The notes under the pieces are model-generated. The model did no database searches, had not been told where the DNA came from, and worked only from the letters and a program-made list of their open reading frames with translations. The translations under genes were made by a program, and so were the position numbers. DNA of 10,287 nt. Origin: Nodosilinea sp. BSH.14 (GTDB lineage Bacteria; Cyanobacteriota; Cyanobacteriia; Phormidesmidales; Phormidesmidaceae). This document shows, piece by piece, positions 1-5,783 of this stretch. Position 1 is the stretch's first letter. Every line of letters starts with the position of its first letter. The DNA lies in NCBI GenBank assembly GCA_023264315.1, contig JALQST010000076.1:1-10287 (forward strand). The letters are read 5' to 3'.

Positions 1-129
1 CTGGCGGCCCTGCGCCATGCCGACGCCCTCGAGCCCTACCTGATCCATCGGCTGGAGGAAGACACCCTGCGCTACCTGAACGACCCCTCCAATTTTGCGG
101 TGCCCCAGTCGGAACCAGAGATTTACTGA
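1..129 (+). CDS. 3' end of an unidentified protein gene (partial)
   Basis: An open frame runs from the first base of the window to a TGA at 127-129 and gives 42 C-terminal residues. The segment begins LAALRHADALEPYL and finishes SEPEIY. It is rich in Leu, Ala and charged residues, is probably helical, and has the GC-rich third positions of its neighbours. The start and most of the gene lie upstream of the window. I do not recognise the family from this tail and assign no function. Its stop lies inside the end of the convergent minus-strand gene, whose stop is at 123-125, so the two coding regions overlap by 7 bp. No T-rich terminator hairpin is visible between them. Confidence 0.7.
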   Translation: MAALRHADALEPYLIHRLEEDTLRYLNDPSNFAVPQSEPEIY

Positions 130-470
130 GGTTCTTCCGGGAAGAAAAAATCCGTGGATTCTTCGTCTTCGTCCTCTTCGGCGGCAGTGTAGCTGCGGTA
201 GTATTCCTCCAGTTCGGCGGCGCTGATGGAGCGCTCGGAGGGATTTCCAAAAAACGCTTTGACCTTGAGGTAGCGGCGCAGACCCTCGGCTCCGGCATCG
301 TGCTGGGTAGCCGCTTTAAAGTCTTCAGGGAAGGTATCGCTGATGTGGAGCCAGGCTTCTTCCAGGATGTCTTCCACGTCTTCGTTGGGCGCGTTTTCAA
401 TCAACGCTTCCAGCCCGTCGAGGATGTCGATGACCTTGAGAATTTCTGGCAGTTGTTCCGAATCAGACAT
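123..470 (-). CDS. Small acidic hypothetical protein, 115 aa
   Basis: The frame starts at ATG (complement 468-470) and ends at TAA (complement 123-125), giving 115 residues. Residues 7-45 look like two amphipathic helices with many acidic residues. A middle segment (51-80) carries the few basic residues. The C-terminus from about 97 is almost entirely Asp/Glu and ends in a Phe/Pro/Glu tail. There is no signal peptide, membrane segment or cysteine, so it is probably a soluble cytoplasmic protein. No strong ribosome binding site precedes the ATG, but it is the first Met of the frame and the sequence from there reads naturally. It converges with the plus-strand gene at the window edge. I do not recognise the family. 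An acidic protein-binding or regulatory role is conceivable but not shown. Confidence 0.7.
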   Translation of the reverse strand: MSDSEQLPEILKVIDILDGLEALIENAPNEDVEDILEEAWLHISDTFPEDFKAATQHDAGAEGLRRYLKVKAFFGNPSERSISAAELEEYYRSYTAAEEDEDEESTDFFFPEEPQ

Positions 471-876
471 TGGGCTGCGCGCAGATAAAGTCGAAGAAAC
501 CGCAATCCATAACCCAACGGCCTGGAGCCTTGTAAATCAGGCAACCCGATGGCCAAGGTGACTGTATTACTTAGGAGAATTCTAGAGGACGATGGGTCAG
601 ATTGATCGACGGTTTGCGCGGTGGCAACGCGGGATTCGTGGTTTCACGGCGTTGGCGGAGAGGGGGATGCAGGTCGAAATCCCGGTGAATCGATCCAGGG
701 CACCGTTCAGGGGATCCATACCGCCGGTGAATTCAGCCCAAAGGAATCCAATCCCAGGCCATAACAAGCCGGGAAAAACCCGGTCCACTTCCGGCGATTG
801 CTTCTAAAATGTGGCATTGCTTGGCCGCGACCAACGCTGGCCCTGTTCACTCCATTGGCTTGGGTAGGTTGACTCC
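471..876. other. Intergenic region without a supported gene
   Basis: This gap separates the divergently read acidic-protein gene (minus) and the membrane-repeat gene (plus), so it should hold both promoters. No good -35/-10 pair was found. TAAAAT at 805-810 is a possible -10 for the downstream gene, without a matching -35. Weak hairpins are visible: CAACGC (625-630) with GCGTTG (649-654), enclosing CGTG/CACG, and CCGGG (769-773) with CCCGG (779-783) around AAAAA. A 9-bp direct repeat, CCGGTGAAT, occurs at 682-690 and 724-732. None is strong enough to name as an RNA gene. Confidence 0.4.
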
Positions 877-2715
877 ATGGCGTCTACATCAGCGCGTTCA
901 CGATCCCCTCGATTAGCAGTGCGGGTTCGACCCCAGGCTGGGTCTCGGTCGGGGCCGGTGTTGCGCCCGACTGGGTGGTTTTGGCCGGGGCTGTGGGTAG
1001 CGTTACTGGCGGGGTCAGGGCTGTTCTGCGGCTGGGCATTGCTGTGGCTGACGCGCATTCCACCGGAGCCCGATTGCGATCGCATTACCCCCTTACACTC
1101 CTCCAGCGACATGCTGTATTGTGCCCAGGCCCAGGCCCGCACCGGGGAGCCCAATAATCTCACCCAGGCGGTACTGCTGACCGTGAACTGGCCCGCCAAC
1201 GATATCCATTACGACGAGGCCCAGGACATTTTGAAGGATGCCTCCGAACAAATCATGGTGATCGCCAACCGCTGGGTTCAGGCTGGACGGATAGAGGATG
1301 CCGTGGATCTGGCGGAGGCCATTCCCCTGAACACGCCCCTCCGATCCTCGGCCCAGGCCGTTATTTTTGAATGGCGGCAGGATTGGGAGCAGGGGCAAGC
1401 CCTAGAGGCTAACCTTCAAACCGCCCTTGCCGCCCAGGATTGGGAACAGGCCAAGGGGCATTTGGAGGCGTTTAAAGCCCTGAAAAACCCCTTTTGGAAC
1501 ACCACTCGGCTGAACTATTGGCACCGCCAAACCCAGCTTGAGCAACAGGCGTGGGATCAATTGCTCCAGGCCAGAGCCCAGGCGGCTTCGGGAATTCCGA
1601 CGGATGTGCAGGGGGCCATTGCCCTGGCCCGCGCCATTGACCTACGGAGCCAGGTGTGGGCCAGGGCCGAAACGGAGGTGAACCAGTGGAGTAAGCAACT
1701 GTTGGCGGCGGGGCTGGCGGAATGGAACCAGGGTAACACGGAGGCGGCGATTGCCTTGGCCAAGGCGGTTCCACCTGTGGCTGATTTGGATCCAGCGGCG
1801 GCGGATTTGCTGCGGCTAGCCCAGGCCCAGCGCCTCATGGCCCACACCGGAGCCGATAGCCCCGGTACAGAACCCCACTACGGTCATCTCTTTAACCTGA
1901 TGGAGGCCATCGCTGCGACCCAGCAAATCTCGCCGGATAGCGCCTTTGCCGCCGCGAGCCAGCCCAACCTCGCCACCTGGCAGGATCACCTCACGGATGT
2001 ACAGCGGCTCAAATTTAGCACCATGGTGGCCAAACTCGGTCGCCGACTGACCTACCAATGGGCCGAAACCCAAGCCTTTCAAGTGGAGACGGATCGGCCC
2101 CGTCGGATTCAGGGGCAAACCCTCATTTCCACCTGGCGAGCCAACCTAGAGCGGATTGAAGATCGGCCTATTTTGATCCAAGCGCGGGCGATGGCCCAAC
2201 CAGGTACGATTCCGGCCCTACGCTCGGCCATGGACAAGGCCAGCCAGGTGGAACTGGGACGGCCCCTGCGCGGCGAGGCCCAAACCCTAATTGCCGCATG
2301 GCGCGGCGAGATTCAGGTGATTGAGGATCGGCCCCTCCTAGACGCTGCTGCGGCCTTGGCGAATCAGGGTAAGCTGAAGGAGGCCATTCAAGAAGCTCAG
2401 AAAATTGCCGCCAACCGCGCCCTCTATGGCCGCGCCCAAACCCTCATCCAAGACTGGACAACGACGCTGCAAATTGCAGAGGATCAGCCCATTTTGGATC
2501 GGGCTCAGGGGCTGGCCTATGCCGGGAGTCTAACGGCGGCCATTAATATGGCATCTCAAATTGCTCCAGGTCGTGCCCTCTATCCCGATGCCCGTCGTGC
2601 CATTGCCCGATGGCAGGCCGAGCGAGCCTACATTTGGTCTATCTGGGAAGCGGAAGGCCGCAACACCCCTGCCCAAAATAACGCTAATAGCGCCAATAGC
2701 CCAGAATCAGAATGA
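877..2715 (+). CDS. Single-pass membrane protein with degenerate helical repeats, 612 aa
   Basis: A basic N-terminus (residues 1-32) is followed by one hydrophobic span at about 33-58 (Trp, Leu, Ala and Gly rich) and a long, probably soluble, Ala/Gln/Trp-rich region. Helical repeats are clearest at the C-terminus. (G/A)QTLIxxW-like blocks lie at 413-420, 468-475, 520-527 and 572-579, and the IEDRPIL-like block recurs at 427, 482 and 534, giving a period of 52-55 residues. Looser copies lie around 138-170 and 247-300. This resembles TPR-like solenoids that bind protein partners. The ATG at 877 is the first in frame and gives a sensible basic-then-hydrophobic start. Its stop overlaps the next gene's start as ATGA, so translation is probably coupled. 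Similar cyanobacterial proteins are sometimes labelled chromosome-segregation ATPase, but I see no Walker A motif. Function is unknown, and scaffolding at a membrane is inference. Confidence 0.85.
   Translation: MASTSARSRSPRLAVRVRPQAGSRSGPVLRPTGWFWPGLWVALLAGSGLFCGWALLWLTRIPPEPDCDRITPLHSSSDMLYCAQAQARTGEPNNLTQAVLLTVNWPANDIHYDEAQDILKDASEQIMVIANRWVQAGRIEDAVDLAEAIPLNTPLRSSAQAVIFEWRQDWEQGQALEANLQTALAAQDWEQAKGHLEAFKALKNPFWNTTRLNYWHRQTQLEQQAWDQLLQARAQAASGIPTDVQGAIALARAIDLRSQVWARAETEVNQWSKQLLAAGLAEWNQGNTEAAIALAKAVPPVADLDPAAADLLRLAQAQRLMAHTGADSPGTEPHYGHLFNLMEAIAATQQISPDSAFAAASQPNLATWQDHLTDVQRLKFSTMVAKLGRRLTYQWAETQAFQVETDRPRRIQGQTLISTWRANLERIEDRPILIQARAMAQPGTIPALRSAMDKASQVELGRPLRGEAQTLIAAWRGEIQVIEDRPLLDAAAALANQGKLKEAIQEAQKIAANRALYGRAQTLIQDWTTTLQIAEDQPILDRAQGLAYAGSLTAAINMASQIAPGRALYPDARRAIARWQAERAYIWSIWEAEGRNTPAQNNANSANSPESE
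1076..1083. repeat. HIP1 octamer GCGATCGC
   Basis: This is the octameric palindrome over-represented in many cyanobacterial genomes. Here it lies inside the membrane-repeat gene. It is the only exact copy I found by eye, so it supports a cyanobacterial origin but suggests a lineage or region where HIP1 is not dense. Confidence 0.7.
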
Positions 2716-4763
2716 TCGATTCCCCCCCGCACCTGATGCTCGTTGATGAGGATCCCGTCTTTCGGATGGGCCTGCGTATTTGGTTAGAGCAGACCGCCGG
2801 GTATCGGGTGGTGGCGGAGGCGAGCCAATCCGAGCAAGCCTTGGCCCTGCTGACTCGCCGCCTTGGGGCGAATGAACTTGGGATGAACGGGGTGGACGGC
2901 GCAGACGAGTCGAGCAAGTCAAGCGAGTCAAGCAAGTCGAACGAGTCGGACGGGGACGAGCCCCTGCCCGCCATCGATCTCGACGCTGATGCCGATGTTG
3001 CCATCGACTTAGTCATCCTTGATCTGGGCCTGGGGATGGGCGATCCGGCCCAACTGCCCGGACTGCAACTCTGTGGCGACATCAAGCGACGCTTTCCCGC
3101 CCTGCCCGTGCTGGTGCTCAGTGCCCAGGGAGAGCCCGTGCTTGCCGCCGCTGCCCAACACCTGGGAGCCGATGGCTTTGGCCTCCGGGGTATGCCCGTC
3201 CAAGACCTGCGCACCTGGATTGACCATCTGACGGGCCGTGTCCCCCGCCTGGGTGGCACTCCACCGATCTCGCCGGAGATCACCTCTCCTATTGGGCCGT
3301 GGCCCCCAGGGGATCCACCCCGCCTGGTTGAACGTCCGATGGGGAACGCCCCTGCCCCAGGGAGTCGCCATCCCCGATCCCCCTGGATTTCCCTACGCCG
3401 CCACCTGCGCCAGTCTGCCCTCGATCAAATTGATGCCGTGATGGCTGCCATCGCAGCGGAACAGCGACGGGGACGGGCTGACCTCTGGACGGAGGCAGTG
3501 ATGGCCGGACGCCAGCGGGAGTTGCGAGCGGCCCGCTGGCTGATGACCTGGCTGCTGGCCACCCCTAACCTCGGCGATCCCCCGGCCACGTCCGCTGGCT
3601 CCGACCTTGCCGCCCGAGCCATGGTCAACGCGGCCTGGAATCGTTCCCCGGAAGGTGTTTCGTTAGAACCTTCCCCCGACGTTGCCCAGCGCTCTGGGGG
3701 GATGACTGCCCCCAGACCAATCCGCGCTGGCTCCCAGGGGATGGCCTCGCCTGTCCCCGTGGATCCGGGCGATCTGCCCACCCTGATCTTTGAGCGGGTC
3801 TTCCGCACCTTCCAGGGCACCCTAAACAACACCAGCCCATTCCCCCAGGAAACCGATATCTTGCGGGAGGACAAAAAGCGGGAATTGCTCTACCTCACGC
3901 TGCGCAAGTTTGAGGACGCCCTGGGGGCCATGGCGCAGGCCAATCTCCCCCCCGGCCAACTGGCGGAACAAAGCCTCCTGCTGCTCAGGGACGTGTGGGC
4001 GGCCACCCTTACCGATTTCTTTGGTCGCTACTACACCCTCCCAGTCACCAACCTCGAGCAGCCCGTGGTGCCCACCCTGATGGCGGAGGCCGAGGTGGTG
4101 CAGCGATCCATCCTCGATCCCATTCCCCTGCTGCCCGAGCTGTTGGGCCACCTGCTGTTCCATGACCCCCTCATCATTGACGGTATCTCCCATGCTGCCA
4201 CCACACCCCAGGCCCTCAGCCGCAGCCAACTCCTGCTAGAACACCTGCTGCTTCAGGTGGCCAACGGCGTGATCCAGCCCCTGCTCAACTGCTTTGCCGA
4301 TGTGGAACTGCTGAAGAAAAATCTCTACCAACGCCGCCTCATCTCCAGCCGCGACATTGAACGCTTCCGCAATGATCTGTCCTGGCGCTACCGCTGGGAT
4401 GGGTTGATTCGCGATCCCAAGGCTATCTTTGAGAGCCAGTATCGCCTGTGGCGATTTACGGAACGGGGCATCCAAACCCAAACCATCTACGCCCCCCGCC
4501 GGGAGGAACTCGATAGCCTCTCGGGGTTGCAACGGATCGTCACCCTCACCATCGAAGCCCGGGATGCCGTAGCCCCCCGCTTTCGGTCCGCGATTTCTCT
4601 GGTGGGCAGTGGCATCGTCTATGTGTTGACGGATGTGATTGGGCGCGGCATTGGCCTAATTGGGCGCGGCATTTTGCGGGGCGTGGGTCAGGCTTGGCGC
4701 GATCCCCAATCCCGGAGTGCGGATCCCCCCAACCCTGAAGATGGCGGCGATCCCTTCGTCTGA
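2712..4763 (+). CDS. Receiver-like domain fused to a Ycf55/DUF3685 domain, 683 aa
   Basis: Residues 8-45 and 98-170 together look like a response-regulator receiver. The acidic pair D12/E13 follows beta-1 (LMLVDEDP), the likely phospho-acceptor is D104 (VILDLGL), and S137 is in the Thr/Ser position. The usual Lys is R159 (FGLRG), so phosphorylation may be impaired. About 50 extra residues (51-100) separate alpha-2 from beta-3, including a Ser/Lys/Glu repeat (66-79) and an Asp/Ala stretch. A proline-rich linker (about 171-225) and helical region lead to a large C-terminal helical part (about 355-665), consistent with the DUF3685/Ycf55 family of cyanobacteria and algal plastids, whose role is unknown. 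The C-terminus has a Gly-rich amphipathic stretch with a repeated IGRGI motif, perhaps membrane-associated. There is no DNA-binding domain, so it is not a classical transcription factor. It starts within the ATGA overlap with the upstream membrane-protein gene. Confidence 0.85.
   Translation: MIDSPPHLMLVDEDPVFRMGLRIWLEQTAGYRVVAEASQSEQALALLTRRLGANELGMNGVDGADESSKSSESSKSNESDGDEPLPAIDLDADADVAIDLVILDLGLGMGDPAQLPGLQLCGDIKRRFPALPVLVLSAQGEPVLAAAAQHLGADGFGLRGMPVQDLRTWIDHLTGRVPRLGGTPPISPEITSPIGPWPPGDPPRLVERPMGNAPAPGSRHPRSPWISLRRHLRQSALDQIDAVMAAIAAEQRRGRADLWTEAVMAGRQRELRAARWLMTWLLATPNLGDPPATSAGSDLAARAMVNAAWNRSPEGVSLEPSPDVAQRSGGMTAPRPIRAGSQGMASPVPVDPGDLPTLIFERVFRTFQGTLNNTSPFPQETDILREDKKRELLYLTLRKFEDALGAMAQANLPPGQLAEQSLLLLRDVWAATLTDFFGRYYTLPVTNLEQPVVPTLMAEAEVVQRSILDPIPLLPELLGHLLFHDPLIIDGISHAATTPQALSRSQLLLEHLLLQVANGVIQPLLNCFADVELLKKNLYQRRLISSRDIERFRNDLSWRYRWDGLIRDPKAIFESQYRLWRFTERGIQTQTIYAPRREELDSLSGLQRIVTLTIEARDAVAPRFRSAISLVGSGIVYVLTDVIGRGIGLIGRGILRGVGQAWRDPQSRSADPPNPEDGGDPFV
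2907..2948 (+). repeat. In-frame 9-bp tandem repeat encoding (E/K)SS units
   Basis: About 4.7 copies of a 9-bp unit (GAGTCGAGC / AAGTCAAGC and variants) lie in frame in the receiver part of the downstream operon gene and encode residues 66-79, ESSKSSESSKSNES. Alternate units swap GAG for AAG, giving an 18-bp higher-order period. The tract lies in the extra loop between receiver helix alpha-2 and strand beta-3. Confidence 0.85.
4638..4673 (+). repeat. 15-bp direct repeat, period 21 bp, in the receiver-Ycf55 gene
   Basis: The sequence ATTGGGCGCGGCATT occurs at 4638-4652 and again at 4659-4673 with no mismatch, 21 bp (seven codons) apart. It encodes two IGRGI heptads in the Gly-rich C-terminal amphipathic segment. 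The perfect DNA identity suggests a recent in-frame duplication. Confidence 0.8.
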
Positions 4764-4777
4764 TCGCCGCCATCTTC
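4737..4777 (+). terminator. Strong hairpin spanning the stop codon of the receiver-Ycf55 gene
   Basis: A perfect 16-bp inverted repeat pairs 4737-4752 (GAAGATGGCGGCGATC) with 4762-4777 (GATCGCCGCCATCTTC) around a 9-nt loop. The TGA stop at 4761-4763 sits at the loop/right-arm boundary. There is no U-tract, so it is either an atypical terminator or an mRNA 3'-end stabiliser. It is symmetrical and could also act on transcripts from the convergent minus-strand gene at 4825-5115. Confidence 0.65.
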
Positions 4778-4801
4778 GTGTCGATACTGAGTTGATCCTG
4801 A

Positions 4802-4821
4802 AACCCCTAAGGTGTGGGGCT
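4802..4821 (-). terminator. Possible weak terminator of the Cys-rich protein gene
   Basis: Read on the minus strand just after the stop at 4825, AGCCCC and GGGGTT can pair (six pairs, one G-U) around an 8-nt loop and are followed by a short TTTC run. The stem is short, so confidence is low. The larger hairpin at 4737-4777 may do the same job. Confidence 0.35.
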
Positions 4822-4824
4822 ACC

Positions 4825-5115
4825 CTAAACCGCCGTTAACCGACGGGCTGGCGCGAGGGGTGGCTCCACATAGGTGGGCACTTCTTCGGGGACAGTCACC
4901 GGATCGGGCAGATGAATTTCGATGGGCTGGGGCAGCAGTTCCAAGGGATGAATATCCGGCATGGCGGTAGCAAACACCGGCATCGACAGAGAGCAGGCAT
5001 TCCAGCGCCCCTGAACGGGCACCCCGAGCTGGTCACAATGGCCTCCGCGTCGCCCTTCCGGTGTGTAGTGGCGGCAACGGCTACAGCACAAAACCTGACA
5101 CCCCATCCTTTGCAT
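4825..5115 (-). CDS. Small cysteine-rich protein, 96 aa
   Basis: The start is ATG (complement 5113-5115), preceded on the minus strand by AGGA (complement 5123-5126) seven bases upstream, which favours it over the Met at residue 4. The stop is TAG (complement 4825-4827). Cysteines lie at 6, 10, 11, 14, 27 and 41, with His16 and His26 nearby, all in the N-terminal 45 residues. Then come a hydrophobic segment (44-52) and a proline-rich C-terminal tail. The CxxC at 11-14 with distant C27 and C41 looks like a metal-binding (zinc or iron-sulfur) or disulfide-stabilised knuckle, but the ligands cannot be decided by eye. The layout resembles small conserved cyanobacterial proteins of unknown function. 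It converges on the receiver-Ycf55 gene and is monocistronic as far as the window shows. Confidence 0.75.
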   Translation of the reverse strand: MQRMGCQVLCCSRCRHYTPEGRRGGHCDQLGVPVQGRWNACSLSMPVFATAMPDIHPLELLPQPIEIHLPDPVTVPEEVPTYVEPPLAPARRLTAV

Positions 5116-5463
5116 CGCTGTATCCTACGTGTGAGAAACTTCCTGTATTTTCTCCTATTGCTTTTTTGGGGATCATTGCCTTCAATGAACCGGGGGATAA
5201 GCATTTCACCCCATCAATCGTGTCAAAAGGTAAGGCTAGAATTCAGGTTTTCTTTATATTTCCTTTAGGGACGATCATATTTGCTAAGACAGGGTATCTC
5301 TAGGAGGTTAAGCTACTGAAACAAGCTGGGGATCAATTGTAAGGATGACTGAATTTAGATAATTGAGAAGGTTTTTAAGACAAGATTGGCCCGTTACGAT
5401 GGGTGCTGTTCCCGCCGATAAAAACCTCGATTGGGGGCGTTCCCAGTACACCTGTACCCTGGT
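5116..5463. other. AT-rich intergenic stretch
   Basis: The part from about 5130 to 5400 is visibly richer in A and T than the genes around it, with T-runs at 5161-5167 and 5371-5376. No open frame here has a convincing protein: a TAGGAGG at 5301-5307 is not followed by a usable start, and ATG at 5345 reaches a stop after five codons. The promoter of the minus-strand Cys-rich gene should lie at its left end. A hairpin, CCAGTAC (5443-5449) with GTACCCTGG (5454-5462), lies at its right end. TACGAT at 5395-5400 is a weak possible -10. Confidence 0.4.
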
Positions 5464-5582
5464 GATTCCCACCCAAACTCCCTCGCCCCTGGAGAAGCCG
5501 GAAGGGCTGGATCCATCGTCAGGCTAGGCGCATGGGCGGGCTGACAAGCTGATTCTGAGAGGGGTGTCTTGGGTTGGGGATC
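5464..5582. ncRNA. Candidate structured RNA or structured 5' leader
   Basis: A long bulged stem can form between 5464-5484 and 5559-5582. GATTCCC (5464-5470) pairs with GGGGATC (5576-5582), including one G-U. ACCCAA (5471-5476) pairs with TTGGGT (5569-5574), and C5478-C5484 pairs with most of 5559-5566. The enclosed ~75 nt hold two smaller hairpins: AGCC (5496-5499) with GGCT (5505-5508), and GTCAG (5518-5522) with CTGAC (5541-5545). It does not match tmRNA, RNase P RNA, SRP RNA or the riboswitches I checked by motif. The strand is not determined. It could be a free-standing small RNA or part of the long leader of the coiled-coil gene at 5784. Confidence 0.3.
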
Positions 5583-5583
5583 G

Positions 5584-5600
5584 TTGACATCTGGTTGACA
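5584..5600 (+). promoter_or_regulatory. Two TTGACA hexamers one helical turn apart
   Basis: TTGACA occurs at 5584-5589 and 5595-5600 inside the 8-bp direct repeat GTTGACAT, start-to-start spacing 11 bp. Each matches the -35 consensus, but no good -10 lies 16-18 bp downstream. They could be a -35 with a poor or activator-dependent -10, or two half-sites for a regulator bound on one face of the helix. The next plus-strand gene starts at 5784. Confidence 0.3.
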
Positions 5601-5655
5601 TTTGGAGGATCGATGACCAACGACCTTGAAATTTCCCCGTAGCCCGTGCTATCAA

Positions 5656-5719
5656 GAGGCCAGGGCGGGGATAGACATCGGCCTCCGCTGCCCGTTGGTG
5701 AATCCTATGGGCAACGCGG
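5656..5719 (+). promoter_or_regulatory. Tandem hairpins in the leader of the coiled-coil gene
   Basis: GAGGCC (5656-5661) can pair with GGCCTC (5680-5685). Immediately after, CCGC+TGCCC (5685-5693) can pair with GGGCA+GCGG (5709-5713 and 5716-5719), leaving a 2-nt bulge and a 15-nt loop. The two share one base, so they nearly stack. They would lie in the 5' leader of the gene at 5784 if transcription starts upstream. No known riboswitch motif was recognised. Confidence 0.3.
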
Positions 5720-5783
5720 CGCGATCACCGCATCAACGTGAGTTAAGTGTGATCTACTGCGATTGAGGAGCGATTGCATTCCC

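Noticed and set aside
592..807. 71-residue plus-strand frame starting with ATG after TAGGAG/GAGG-like sequences
   Set aside because: The ribosome-site spacing is poor (14 or 3 nt), composition is not protein-like, an overlapping opposite frame is equally long, and no motif is visible.
923..934. GGGTTCGACCCC resembles a tRNA T-arm
   Set aside because: It lies in the N-terminal coding part of the membrane-repeat gene. No matching acceptor, D or anticodon arms occur at the right distances.
2684..3283. Long antisense frame opposite the receiver region
   Set aside because: Its Arg/Ser/Pro-rich composition is typical of a shadow frame in GC-rich DNA. The plus-strand frame has clear domain structure.
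5113..5140. TTTCTCACAC on the minus strand resembles the Yfr1 small-RNA core
   Set aside because: It matches only part of the core and is not flanked by the two hairpins expected of Yfr1. It lies just upstream of the Cys-rich gene and is better explained as its leader.
5464..5600. Identity as 6S RNA, SRP RNA, RNase P RNA, tmRNA or a TPP riboswitch
   Set aside because: Isolated resemblances (GAGAAGCC, GGAA loop, CTGAGA) occur, but the diagnostic conserved blocks of each family are missing, so only a generic structured-RNA candidate is reported.
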